Positions 1 to 7,348 of a DNA stretch of 14,095 bases are shown in pieces; position 1 is the stretch's first letter, and every line of letters begins with the position of its first letter. The DNA is from JBCBKZ01 sp039026975 (GTDB lineage: Bacteria; Bacteroidota; Bacteroidia; J057): NCBI GenBank assembly GCA_039026975.1, contig JBCCLI010000153.1, positions 1-14,095 of the forward strand, read 5' to 3'. A program made the translations under genes and the position numbers. The notes under the pieces were generated by a model. That model was not told the origin of the DNA. It ran no database searches and saw only the letters and a list, made by a program, of their open reading frames with translations.

Positions 1-1136
1 GCTGTTCTAATCAGTATTCTCCCTATATCATTTAACGCAATATTCTTATCATTTTCTACTCTATGTAGGGTGTTTACATCCACCTTATACCTTACATCTT
101 TCACCACAAACCTGGCATCCCTGGTGGTGTGGCGTAACTTATACCTACCATTAGGATTCAGAGGTTTTGCATTCATCCAACATACCATTATCTCTATGTC
201 TTGACTCATGGTAGGCTGGTTATGAGGTTTTACAATCATATCCCCTCTGCTAATGTCAATATCATCTTCTAATGTGATAGTTACGGACATAGGGGGAAAT
301 GCCTCAGGTACAGGCCCTTCATACGTATCTATGGACTTAATCTTAGACGTATAGCCTGAAGGCAGTACAATGATTTCATCTCCCGGCTTGTAGACTCCAC
401 TGGCTATTCTGCCGGCATATCCGCGGTAATCATGGTACTCATCCGTTTGGGGGCGTACCACATACTGAACGGCAAACCTACTGTCCACAAAATTGTGGTC
501 GTTGGTAAGGTGTACATTCTCGAGGGTGTAGAGGAGAGGAGACCCTTTAAACCAAGGCATTTTATCTCCCTTATCTACAACGTTGTCTCCTTTCAGGGCA
601 CTGATAGGAATAAAGCGGATATCAGGCACATTCAGCTTAGAAGAGAATTCTTCATACTGCTTCTTGATTTTCTCATACTGCTCCTCAGAGTAGTCTACCA
701 GGTCCATTTTATTAATAGCTACTACCAGGTGCTTAATACCCAATAGAGAGGCTATAAAAGAGTGACGCTTGGTCTGCTCTACTACCCCATTCCTAGCATC
801 TACCAAGATGATGGCTAAGTTCACTGTAGAGGCACCCGTAACCATGTTACGTGTATACTGGATGTGCCCGGGCGTATCAGCTAAGATAAACTTACGATTA
901 GGAGTCGCAAAGTATCTGTAGGCCACATCAATGGTGATTCCCTGTTCTCTTTCCGCTTTCAGACCATCAGTCAGCAGCGCTAAATCTATGGTTTCTGCTC
1001 CCCTTCTTTCACTTGTTCTTTCAATCGCCTCTATCTGATCTTCGAAAATGGATTTAGTATCATAGAGCAGGCGACCTATGAGTGTACTTTTTCCATCATC
1101 CACACTACCAGCCGTCGAAAATCTTAATAAATCCAT
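1..1136 (-). CDS. cysN: Sulfate adenylyltransferase subunit 1 (CysN), C-terminus cut by window edge
   Basis: This is the GTPase subunit of ATP sulfurylase. It couples GTP hydrolysis to formation of adenosine 5'-phosphosulfate (APS) from sulfate and ATP by CysD, in the cytoplasm. I translated the minus strand by hand from the ATG at 1136. The frame stays open to base 3, giving 378 residues. An EF-Tu-like G domain is clear: P-loop GSVDDGKST at residues 10-18, switch region GITID at 66-70, DTPGH at 87-91 and NKMD at 142-145. The beta-barrel domains follow from about residue 220, ending with NDIGRI near the edge. Bacterial CysN proteins are usually about 415-475 residues, so roughly the last 40-100 are outside the window. 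It lies 38 bases downstream of cysD on the same strand, as in most cysDN operons. Whether the missing end carries a fused kinase domain cannot be seen, but a separate cysC makes that unlikely. Confidence 0.96.
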   Translation of the reverse strand, partial: MDLLRFSTAGSVDDGKSTLIGRLLYDTKSIFEDQIEAIERTSERRGAETIDLALLTDGLKAEREQGITIDVAYRYFATPNRKFILADTPGHIQYTRNMVTGASTVNLAIILVDARNGVVEQTKRHSFIASLLGIKHLVVAINKMDLVDYSEEQYEKIKKQYEEFSSKLNVPDIRFIPISALKGDNVVDKGDKMPWFKGSPLLYTLENVHLTNDHNFVDSRFAVQYVVRPQTDEYHDYRGYAGRIASGVYKPGDEIIVLPSGYTSKIKSIDTYEGPVPEAFPPMSVTITLEDDIDISRGDMIVKPHNQPTMSQDIEIMVCWMNAKPLNPNGRYKLRHTTRDARFVVKDVRYKVDVNTLHRVENDKNIALNDIGRILIRT

Positions 1137-1174
1137 GTATGATATGTTGTTAATGTTCGTCTAATAAAACTGAA

Positions 1175-2077
1175 TTAAAAATAACCTTGCTTCTTTCTGT
1201 CCTCCATGGCACTCTCAGAACGCTTGTCATCAGCTCTGGCACCTCTTTCTGTTTGGCGGGTAGCGGATACTTCCTGGATGACCTTCTCTATATCAGTGGC
1301 ATCTGAGAGGACAGCCCCTGTACAGGTAGCATCTCCTATGGTACGGAACCGCACCATTCTATTCTCAAATTCTTCTCCTTCTCCGAGAGAAATGAAGTCA
1401 GTATCTGCCAGAAATACGCCTCCTCTGTTTACTACCTTACGCTCATGTGCAAAATATAGATTTGGTAGAGGGACTTGCTCAGTTTTGAGATACATCCAGA
1501 TATCCATTTCAGTAAAGTTACTGATAGGGAATACGCGGAAGTTTTCACCTGGATTTTTAAATCCATTATATAAGTCCCATAGCTCAGGACGCTGATTCTT
1601 AGGCTCCCACTGGCCAAATTCGTCTCTATGGGAAAAGAATCTTTCCTTGGCTCTGGCTTTCTCCTCATCTCTCCTGGCACCCCCTAGGCAAGCATCAAAT
1701 TTATGTCTGGCAACCATATCCAGCAGCGTGACGCTTTGAATAGCATTTCTACTGGGGTTGGGGCCTTTCTCTTCTACAGCCAGGCCGTTATCAATAGATT
1801 CCTGAACGGAACCTACGATCAGTTTCACGCCCATATCAGCAATAAACCTGTCTCTAAATGCGATAGTCTCTGAGAAATTATGCCCAGTATCTATGTGCAT
1901 AAATGGGAAAGGTATCTTAGCAGGGAAGAAAGCTTTCTTCGCAAGGTAGGCCAGCGTGATAGAGTCTTTCCCGCCAGAGAAAAGAAGCACCGGATTCTCA
2001 AATTGGGCCGCAACTTCTCTGATGACGTAAATAGCTTCTGCTTCAAGCTGTTTCAGATGGCTAAGTCTGTAATCCAC
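1175..2077 (-). CDS. cysD: Sulfate adenylyltransferase subunit 2 (CysD)
   Basis: This is the catalytic subunit of ATP sulfurylase. It adenylylates sulfate to APS in a complex with CysN. At 300 residues it matches the family length (about 300). The PP-loop motif SGGKDS is at residues 34-39, the conserved GGARRDEEKARAKER block lies mid-protein, and the end (MEDRKKQGYF) is typical of the family. The N-terminus, with LSHLKQLEAEAIYVIREV, aligns directly with known CysD starts. The initiation codon is GTG (bases 2077-2075), and no in-frame ATG lies between it and the upstream in-frame stop at 2116-2114. A purine-rich AGGAGGAG block occurs on the minus strand at 2113-2106, about 28 bases before the GTG, further than normal for a ribosome binding site. 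The gene sits between cysC (96 bases upstream) and cysN (38 bases downstream), so the three probably form one operon. Confidence 0.97.
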   Translation of the reverse strand: MDYRLSHLKQLEAEAIYVIREVAAQFENPVLLFSGGKDSITLAYLAKKAFFPAKIPFPFMHIDTGHNFSETIAFRDRFIADMGVKLIVGSVQESIDNGLAVEEKGPNPSRNAIQSVTLLDMVARHKFDACLGGARRDEEKARAKERFFSHRDEFGQWEPKNQRPELWDLYNGFKNPGENFRVFPISNFTEMDIWMYLKTEQVPLPNLYFAHERKVVNRGGVFLADTDFISLGEGEEFENRMVRFRTIGDATCTGAVLSDATDIEKVIQEVSATRQTERGARADDKRSESAMEDRKKQGYF

Positions 2078-2173
2078 TTTTATTTGTATTTTAGGTCCGA
2101 AAAATCTCCTCCTCTAAGGAGCCTAATGATAATAATGAACAAAAAATATGGGTAGCTGAAATAGCGGTACCCC

Positions 2174-2767
2174 TTAACCTTTTATTTCGGCTAAAACTGC
2201 CGTCATAAGTTCGTTTTTGCAAGTTTCAATGTCCTTACGGTCTGTTTTTAATTCGTAAAAGGGTGTTAATGGTGTTTCAAAAGGAGAATCTATTCCTGTG
2301 AAACTTTTGATTTCTCCAGCTCGTGCTTTTTTATAGAGTCCCTTAACATCCCGTTCTTCACATGTTTCGAGAGATGCATTTATATATACTAGCTTAAAGT
2401 CCTCTTCTCCGATGATTTCTTTAGCCATGTCTCTAATTGATTCTGTGGGACTTACAAAAGAACAGATACAGATAATTCCCCCTTCCACAAATAGCTTTGA
2501 CACTTCTGCAATCCTACGAATATTTTCTTTACGATCGCTTTCAGAAAAAGAAAGGTCCTTACAAAGGCCTGTGCGAATATTGTCTCCATCCAGAAGCTTG
2601 GTGAAGTAACCCATCTCATGTAGCTCCTTCTCAATAGCTTTCGCAATGGTACTTTTGCCAGAGCCGGAAAGGCCTGTGAGCCAAAACACAGCTGCTTTCT
2701 GCTTAAGTGCTGTTTCTTTAGCTGAGCGGGAAAGAATTTGATCAAAAATCGGATGTATATGTTCCAT
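2174..2767 (-). CDS. cysC: Adenylylsulfate (APS) kinase CysC
   Basis: Phosphorylates APS at the 3' position with ATP to give PAPS, the substrate of PAPS reductase and the sulfate donor for sulfotransferases. The 197-residue protein has the family's usual size. The P-loop GLSGSGKST is at residues 32-40. The APS-binding segment DGDNIR at 60-65 is followed by a conserved arginine/asparagine helix (RKENIRR, 79-85). Later come FVSPTESIRD and the block ERDVKGLYKKARAGEI, which are characteristic of CysC. The start at 2767 leaves a typical N-terminal helix before the P-loop. It is the first gene of the minus-strand cysC-cysD-cysN run and diverges from the sugar-biosynthesis genes across a 119-base gap. 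A dedicated APS kinase is not needed by bacteria that reduce APS directly, so its presence hints at use of PAPS. No reductase or sulfotransferase is visible here to show which use applies. Confidence 0.96.
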   Translation of the reverse strand: MEHIHPIFDQILSRSAKETALKQKAAVFWLTGLSGSGKSTIAKAIEKELHEMGYFTKLLDGDNIRTGLCKDLSFSESDRKENIRRIAEVSKLFVEGGIICICSFVSPTESIRDMAKEIIGEEDFKLVYINASLETCEERDVKGLYKKARAGEIKSFTGIDSPFETPLTPFYELKTDRKDIETCKNELMTAVLAEIKG

Positions 2768-2840
2768 AACAATAAGCCCTAAAAGTAAGACCCCTTTCGG
2801 TGTTATATTACGTCAAATTAGATATTTGAGGTGAAAATAC

Positions 2841-2848
2841 TACTTTTG
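2841..2848 (+). promoter_or_regulatory. Candidate Bacteroidota -7 promoter element
   Basis: TACTTTTG matches the Bacteroidota sigma-factor -7 consensus TAnnTTTG exactly and lies 38 bases before the ATG of the acetyltransferase gene, in the divergent gap after cysC. A good -33 TTTG at the usual 19-21 base spacing is not present; the TTTG at 2825-2828 is too close. The assignment rests on one short motif and on position, so it is tentative. No equally good element was found facing cysC. Confidence 0.35.
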
Positions 2849-2886
2849 AAGCGCTCCTCTGTAAGATAAGATGCGAATACGTCTAC

Positions 2887-3468
2887 ATGCAGCAGATTTT
2901 CATACATGACACAGCAGTAGTAGGTACAGGCAGTACCATAGGCGAAGGAACAAAGATCTGGCATTTTTCGCATATTATGTCAGGCTGTACCGTTGGAAAA
3001 AATTGTACCATTGGTCAAAATGTGTTCATAGCCAGCAATGTTCACATAGGGAATAGGGTGAAAATCCAGAACAATGTTTCCTTGTATGAAGGAGTTAGCT
3101 GTGAAGATGAGGTATTTATAGGTCCTTCAGCAGTTTTTACGAATGTGATTAACCCCAGGAGTTCTGTCAGTAGGAAACACGAGTATATGCCTACTATTCT
3201 CAAAAAGGGGGTCAGCATAGGCGCAAATGCGACTATTATATGCGGCATAACCTTGGGAGAATATGCTTTCATAGGCGCTGGTGCTGTAGTTACAAAATCT
3301 ACTCCTCCTTACGCGCTGGTTACAGGAAACCCCGGGAGGCAGGTAGGATGGATGAGCGCATACGGTCATCGATTACATTTTGATGAGAACGGAAAGGGAA
3401 TATGTGCTGAAAGTAATCAGGAATATCTCCTGAAAAATGGAGTAGTAGAACGGGTAAGTAAAACGTAA
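2887..3468 (+). CDS. wbpD: WbpD/WlbB-like nucleotide-sugar N-acetyltransferase (left-handed beta-helix)
   Basis: This is a cytoplasmic acetyl-CoA-dependent acyltransferase of the hexapeptide-repeat family. The 193-residue length and the ordered motifs match WbpD/WlbB, which acetylates the 3-amino group of UDP-GlcNAc3NA: IWHFSHI (23-29), GQNVFI (43-48), VKIQNNVSLYEGV (58-70), GPSAVFTNVINPRS (79-92), the RKHEY and KKG turns, GANATIICG (112-120), GEYAFIGAGAVV (124-135) and GWMSAYGHRL (153-162). Many I/V-G-x-x hexapeptide turns form the beta-helix core. It is the first plus-strand gene, 9 bases before the nucleotidyltransferase, and so probably starts the operon. The usual partners of WbpD (WbpA dehydrogenase, WbpB oxidase, WbpE 3-aminotransferase) are absent from the window, whereas 4-amino-sugar enzymes follow it. 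It may therefore act on the 4-amino product of the neighbouring LegC-like enzyme, or work with 3-amino enzymes encoded elsewhere. Family assignment is firm; the exact substrate is open. Confidence 0.88.
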   Translation: MQQIFIHDTAVVGTGSTIGEGTKIWHFSHIMSGCTVGKNCTIGQNVFIASNVHIGNRVKIQNNVSLYEGVSCEDEVFIGPSAVFTNVINPRSSVSRKHEYMPTILKKGVSIGANATIICGITLGEYAFIGAGAVVTKSTPPYALVTGNPGRQVGWMSAYGHRLHFDENGKGICAESNQEYLLKNGVVERVSKT

Positions 3469-3477
3469 TCAATTTAC

Positions 3478-4218
3478 ATGGGTACTGAAAATCTGACTTC
3501 CACTCAAGGAAGAGTAGCCATTATCATGGCAGGTGGGTTAGGATCTAGGTTAGGAGCACTAGCAGAAGATGTACCTAAGCCTATGCTGAAAATAGGAGGT
3601 AAACCTATTTTAGCACATAGCATTCTTCACTTAAAAAAATATGGATTTACCAGCTTTATCATTAGCATTAAGTATAAGGCTGCCTTGGTCAAGTCTTTTT
3701 TTGGAAGCGGGGAAAAATGGGGGATAGATATTTCTTATGTAGAAGAGCCTGATGACTTTTTAGGGACTGCCGGCCCACTTGCGCTTTTAGAAGAAGTTCC
3801 TAAACACCCATTTCTGTTAATTAATGGAGATATTCTTACTACCCTTAACGTGGATAGCCTATGGCAGCATCACCATGAGCAGAAAACCCAAGCTACTATC
3901 TGCGTGAGAGAACACCACACACAGTATCCCTATGGAATAGTCAAAAGTGAGCAGGGGAAACTCACCTCCCTTACGGAAAAACCCTCCTTTACGCATCTCA
4001 TCAATGCAGGTATTTACGTGCTTACGCCTTCCATATTGGAATATGTACCCTCTTATCAGTATCTGGATATGACAGACCTTTTTCAGATAATGCTGGCTGA
4101 TGGGATGCAGCCGAGCATTTACATCATTAATGAGAAGTGGATAGACATTGGTACCCCTGAAGACTTTCTGAAAGCCAAGACTTTATTTTTGCCTTCAATG
4201 AGCACTCATGCCAACTAG
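3478..4218 (+). CDS. Sugar-1-phosphate nucleotidyltransferase, PtmE/LegX-like catalytic domain
   Basis: Predicted to transfer a nucleotide from NTP (probably GTP, judged from its neighbours) to a hexosamine 1-phosphate, making the activated sugar for the dehydratase encoded next. The 246 residues form a single nucleotidyltransferase fold. AGGLGSRL (18-25) is followed by PKPMLKIGGKPIL (33-45), GTAGPL (96-101) and metal-binding NGDILT (116-121, with D118). Later come a CVREHHTQYPYGIV segment, NAGIYVL and WIDIG. The CVRE-PYG and NAGIY blocks resemble Campylobacter PtmE, the GlcN-1-P guanylyltransferase of the legionaminic acid route, but the paired CBS domains in front of the PtmE catalytic domain are missing. 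The start is the only ATG close to the previous stop and leaves about 12 unstructured residues before the fold. It overlaps the next gene by 11 bases, implying translational coupling. Hexose-1-phosphate or mannose-type guanylyltransferase activity is an alternative. Confidence 0.85.
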   Translation: MGTENLTSTQGRVAIIMAGGLGSRLGALAEDVPKPMLKIGGKPILAHSILHLKKYGFTSFIISIKYKAALVKSFFGSGEKWGIDISYVEEPDDFLGTAGPLALLEEVPKHPFLLINGDILTTLNVDSLWQHHHEQKTQATICVREHHTQYPYGIVKSEQGKLTSLTEKPSFTHLINAGIYVLTPSILEYVPSYQYLDMTDLFQIMLADGMQPSIYIINEKWIDIGTPEDFLKAKTLFLPSMSTHAN

Positions 4219-5182
4219 TGTCTTTATCACCGGTTCTGAAGGATTCATAGGGAGCCACTTGGTTTCATATCTCCTGGAAAAGGGATATAAGGTTAAAGCG
4301 CTGGTTCTTTATAACTCATTTAATCAGGTGGGTTGGCTATCAGAGATTCATCCCCACCCCAAGCTAGAAATTATCTCTGGAGACATTAGGGATCCATTCT
4401 TGATAGAAAGCTGCGCTCAGGAGGTGGAAGCTATCATACATCTGGCAGCCCTCATATCCATTCCCCACAGCTATGATACACCAGCTTCATATGTAAAAAC
4501 TAATGTAGAAGGTACCTTGAATGTATTAGAGGCTGCTAAGAGAGCAGGGGGAATAAAAGTATTGACAGTTTCTTCCTCGGAAGTCTACGGGTCAGCTCAG
4601 TATACCCCCATAGATGAGTCTCATCCTTTGGTAGCCCAGTCTCCCTACAGTGCCAGTAAAATAGCAGCAGAGAAACTGACAGAATCTTACTATTACGCTT
4701 TCCGGCTACCTACATGTATTGTCAGGCCGTTTAATACCTATGGCCCCAGGCAGTCTCTTAGGGCTATTATCCCTAAGATTATTACCCATCTACTGGAAGA
4801 AAAAGAATTGAAGCTAGGGAATTTATATCCCACTAGAGATTTTGTGTACGTGCAAGACACTGTCAGGGCTATAGAAGAAATGATGTTGTCTGATAGGTGT
4901 GTGGGGAAAGCTATAAATATTGCTACTGGTAGGGAGATTAGCATTAAAGAATTAGTAAAGGTAGTCGCCCTTAAGTTAGGCAGGGAAGAAGTGTCTATTG
5001 CCTCTGAAGCATGTAGCACTCGACCAAAGGATAGTGAGGTAAATAGGCTTCTGGGGACTTATGCGTATCTTAATTCATTAACGGGTTGGAAGCCTGCTTA
5101 TGACTTAGAAAAAGGAATAAAGGAGACGGTAAAGTGGTTTAAGAATCATTCAAGTGATTCTTCATATCAATTTCATCTGTAA
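4208..5182 (+). CDS. legB: LegB-type nucleotide-sugar 4,6-dehydratase (extended SDR)
   Basis: NAD-dependent short-chain dehydrogenase predicted to convert GDP-GlcNAc to its 4-keto-6-deoxy form, the first committed step of the GDP-linked legionaminic acid pathway. The 324-residue length is normal for an extended SDR. The Rossmann motif GSEGFIG is at residues 9-15, HLAALISIP at 78-86, SSSEVYG at 122-128 (the Ser/Glu pair of sugar dehydratases), the YSASK active-site pair is Y147/K151, RPFNTYGPRQS lies at 173-183 and TRDFVYVQD follows. The stretch ALVLYNSFN-x-x-GWL after the first beta-alpha unit and the phrase VSSSEVYGSAQY are typical of LegB rather than of RmlB or Gmd. It overlaps the nucleotidyltransferase gene by 11 bases and is 10 bases before the aminotransferase, so the three products probably act in sequence. 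UDP-sugar specificity cannot be excluded from sequence alone. Confidence 0.88.
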   Translation: MPTSVFITGSEGFIGSHLVSYLLEKGYKVKALVLYNSFNQVGWLSEIHPHPKLEIISGDIRDPFLIESCAQEVEAIIHLAALISIPHSYDTPASYVKTNVEGTLNVLEAAKRAGGIKVLTVSSSEVYGSAQYTPIDESHPLVAQSPYSASKIAAEKLTESYYYAFRLPTCIVRPFNTYGPRQSLRAIIPKIITHLLEEKELKLGNLYPTRDFVYVQDTVRAIEEMMLSDRCVGKAINIATGREISIKELVKVVALKLGREEVSIASEACSTRPKDSEVNRLLGTYAYLNSLTGWKPAYDLEKGIKETVKWFKNHSSDSSYQFHL

Positions 5183-5192
5183 CTAATGGGCC

Positions 5193-6350
5193 ATGATTAA
5201 GCTAACAAAGCCATATCTGGATGAAGCAGAAAAAAGTAACCTTCTTGCTAGCCTGCAAGACGGTTGGGTTTCCAGTGCTGGTCCCTTGGTAGAAGAATTT
5301 GAAACTCAGCTAGGCCTATATACAGGTGTAAGACATGCCATAGCTACAAATAGTGGTACTTCTGCCTTACATATAGCCCTGAAAGTATGCGGAGTAAGAG
5401 AGAATGACCTTGTGATTGCCCCTGACCTTACCTTTGTAGCTCCTATCCATGCCATTTACTATAATGGGGCAGAGCCTATTCTCATAGATGTGGAGGAGCA
5501 TTTTTGGCAAATGGACTTAGACTTACTGGAATGGTATTTAGAAAAAAATACCCGCCTGAAGGAGGGAGAATGCTTCCACAAAGCTTCAGGAAGGCGGATA
5601 TCAGCTATACTAGCTGTTCATGCCCTCGGAAATATGGGAAAAATGGAACGCCTCATTAGCCTGTCAGCCAGGTACCATATTCCAGTAGTAGAAGATGCTG
5701 CAGAGGCTATCGGAAGTTGGTATCAAGGGAAGCATGCCGGTACTTTTGCAAGCTTAGGGTGCTTAAGCTTCAATGGAAATAAACTTATCACTACAGGTGC
5801 AGGAGGGGCTATTCTAACCCAAGATCCCTTGCTAGCCCAAAAGGTCAGACTCCTCATTAACCATTCTCGTGTTTCTCCTATTCCATACTATCATGAAGGG
5901 CTGGGTTACAACTACAAAATGAGTAACCTACATGCTGCTGTAGGAATAGCCCAATTAGCTAAGCTGGAAACCCTTCTCCAGCTGAAAAAGCAACTAATAT
6001 CTGCCTACCAGTCCTGCTGGCTTAGTAGTACAGACCACAAGATTGAAAGTTATTTCAGCCTCAAGGGAGCTACCCCTAATTATTGGTGGTATGCGGTAAG
6101 AGTGGGCAAAAAAGAAATAACGCAGAAAGAATTAGCAGGCAGAGGGGTAGAAACAGGTTCACTCTGGGTACCTATGCATTTACTTCCTATTAACAGAAAA
6201 GTAGAATTTGTTACACTTAAGAACTGTACGGATCTCCTACATACTGAGGCTATTGTCCTTCCTTCTCACCAGGAAGTAAAAAGGAAAGAAGCGGAAATGA
6301 TAGCCAAATGCGTATTACAGATTAATTCGAGACAAACAATTTCCAATTAA
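5193..6350 (+). CDS. legC: LegC-type PLP-dependent sugar aminotransferase (DegT/DnrJ/EryC1/StrS family)
   Basis: Predicted to aminate C4 of the 4-keto-6-deoxy sugar made by the neighbouring dehydratase, using glutamate as amino donor and giving a 4-amino-4,6-dideoxy-GlcNAc nucleotide. The 385 residues cover the full DegT fold. The opening KPYLDEAEK with WVSSAG (25-30) is followed by NSGTSALHIAL (53-63), PDLTFVAPIHAI (77-88), an insertion with SGRRISAIL (132-140) and VVEDAAEAIG (165-174, D168 contacting the PLP ring). SLGCLSFNGNK ends at K197, the Schiff-base lysine, before LITTGAGG. The insertion ending in GRRI-x-AI and the SFNGNK motif are hallmarks of the LegC subgroup. The ATG at 5193 is preferred because the earlier ATG at 5186 meets a stop after four codons. 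It closes the sugar cassette; a 173-base gap separates it from the exporter. Other family members act on UDP or dTDP sugars, so the nucleotide is inferred from context. Confidence 0.88.
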   Translation: MIKLTKPYLDEAEKSNLLASLQDGWVSSAGPLVEEFETQLGLYTGVRHAIATNSGTSALHIALKVCGVRENDLVIAPDLTFVAPIHAIYYNGAEPILIDVEEHFWQMDLDLLEWYLEKNTRLKEGECFHKASGRRISAILAVHALGNMGKMERLISLSARYHIPVVEDAAEAIGSWYQGKHAGTFASLGCLSFNGNKLITTGAGGAILTQDPLLAQKVRLLINHSRVSPIPYYHEGLGYNYKMSNLHAAVGIAQLAKLETLLQLKKQLISAYQSCWLSSTDHKIESYFSLKGATPNYWWYAVRVGKKEITQKELAGRGVETGSLWVPMHLLPINRKVEFVTLKNCTDLLHTEAIVLPSHQEVKRKEAEMIAKCVLQINSRQTISN

Positions 6351-6523
6351 TTGGTGCGTAATTAAGTAGCCTATCCATAAAATTTATGTGCCTATTGATA
6401 TTATAATTCTACATATCTATCATACTGCTGAAGTACGCACTTAGGTAAAATATTACACTTACTTATCATTTTAGGGTTAAAGTCCTAATTTGCTGATGCC
6501 ATATCCCTATTCAATTTGTTTGC
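6351..6523. other. Intergenic gap between sugar cassette and exporter
   Basis: These 173 bases hold no plausible gene. A perfect 12-base palindrome (CCAATTAATTGG, 6343-6354) straddles the stop codon of the aminotransferase gene. A small hairpin is possible at 6471-6488 (TTAGG and CCTAA arms around a short loop), and the 7-base pair GTGCGTA (6354-6360) and TACGCAC (6434-6440) is complementary. None is followed by a run of T, so no convincing factor-independent terminator is present. Near matches to TAnnTTTG at 6485-6492 (CT in place of TA) and 6511-6518 (TC in place of TA) are imperfect. The gap may carry a second promoter for the exporter, but this is not shown. Confidence 0.4.
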
Positions 6524-7339
6524 ATGAACCAAACGATCATTGAACCAAGAAAGCACAAGCTTACCTTAAATCTTGGGGAACTGTACAGGTATAGAGAATT
6601 ACTTTGGACGCTCACTTACAGGGACTACCGGGTAAAGTATGCCCAGACTTTTTTGGGATTTGCATGGGCTATCATTAATCCCCTCTTCACCTTAGTGATA
6701 TTAAGTTTTGTGTTTGGGACAGTAGCTAATGTAGATACGGGCTCAGTCCCTCACCTCCTATATACTAATGCAGGACTCTGTGGCTGGGCCTACTTTCAGG
6801 CAGTCATGAGCACAGCAGGCACTTCCATTATAGGGGCGCAAGGAATGGTGAAGAAAATTTACTTCCCCAGGCTCATCATTCCACTCTCTAAAGCCATTAC
6901 GGCCCTCATTGATCTGGGGATCGTTTTTATAATAATGGCAGTATTGATGGTGTATTACCAGTTCACGCCTCCCACCTCATTGGTATATTTGCCCTTTTTC
7001 ATTTTAATGGCTCTGGTCTCTGGACTAGCAGGAGGGATATGGATCAGCGCCTTAACTATCAGATATAGGGACTTCCAGCATATAGTACCTTTATTATTGA
7101 GAGTGGGTATGTATGCTACCCCTATTGCTTTTCCCGCTAGCCTGGTTCCCGAAAAATACTTGTTTTTATATTATATGAATCCCGTTGCTGGAGTAGTTGA
7201 GGGTGTAAGGTGGTGTATAGTAGGAGGTACATCTCCGCATCCATATGCTTACATATCATTTGTGGTAGTAGCTGTCATGTTTGTATTAGGGTTGTTTTAT
7301 TTCAAAAAAATTGAGCGAGTAATGGCAGATATTTTGTGA
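6524..7339 (+). CDS. wzm: O-antigen/polysaccharide ABC transporter permease Wzm
   Basis: Inner-membrane half of an ABC-2 type exporter that moves undecaprenyl-pyrophosphate-linked polysaccharide to the periplasmic side. The 271-residue length is typical. The N-terminal cytoplasmic segment ends in the amphipathic stretch YRDYRVKYAQTFLGFAW (32-48), which is diagnostic of Wzm/TagG-type permeases. Hydrophobic segments follow at about 44-66, 84-104, 121-145, 152-178, 187-207 and 240-260. The loop motif IRYRDFQHIVPLLLR (179-193) is the usual coupling-helix region, and YMNPVAGVVEGVRW (217-230) is a family signature. Its stop codon lies 21 bases before the ATPase gene, its obligate partner. The nearby nucleotide-sugar genes suggest that the exported glycan contains an amino sugar. 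Confidence 0.95.
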   Translation: MNQTIIEPRKHKLTLNLGELYRYRELLWTLTYRDYRVKYAQTFLGFAWAIINPLFTLVILSFVFGTVANVDTGSVPHLLYTNAGLCGWAYFQAVMSTAGTSIIGAQGMVKKIYFPRLIIPLSKAITALIDLGIVFIIMAVLMVYYQFTPPTSLVYLPFFILMALVSGLAGGIWISALTIRYRDFQHIVPLLLRVGMYATPIAFPASLVPEKYLFLYYMNPVAGVVEGVRWCIVGGTSPHPYAYISFVVVAVMFVLGLFYFKKIERVMADIL

Positions 7340-7348
7340 GGCCATTCT

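Noticed and set aside
432..746. Plus-strand open frame of about 104 codons
   Set aside because: It lies antisense inside cysN, whose minus-strand frame translates into a complete GTPase with all G motifs. The plus-strand product shows no recognisable domain.
1..1136. Translation elongation factor (EF-Tu or SelB) as identity of the GTPase
   Set aside because: GSVDDGKST, the LLYDTKSIFEDQ helix and adjacency to cysD are specific to CysN.
1206..1595. Plus-strand open frame of 129 codons
   Set aside because: Antisense to cysD, which has full-length family similarity; the plus-strand product has no motif.
4208..5182. dTDP-glucose 4,6-dehydratase (RmlB) or UDP-glucuronate/galactose epimerase
   Set aside because: The ALVLYNSFN-GWL segment, SSSEVYGSAQY and the LegC-type neighbour favour the LegB group; RmlB's TDEVYG motif is absent.
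6351..6523. Factor-independent terminator between the aminotransferase gene and wzm
   Set aside because: The palindrome and small hairpins are not followed by a T-run and the stems are short, so a terminator cannot be supported.
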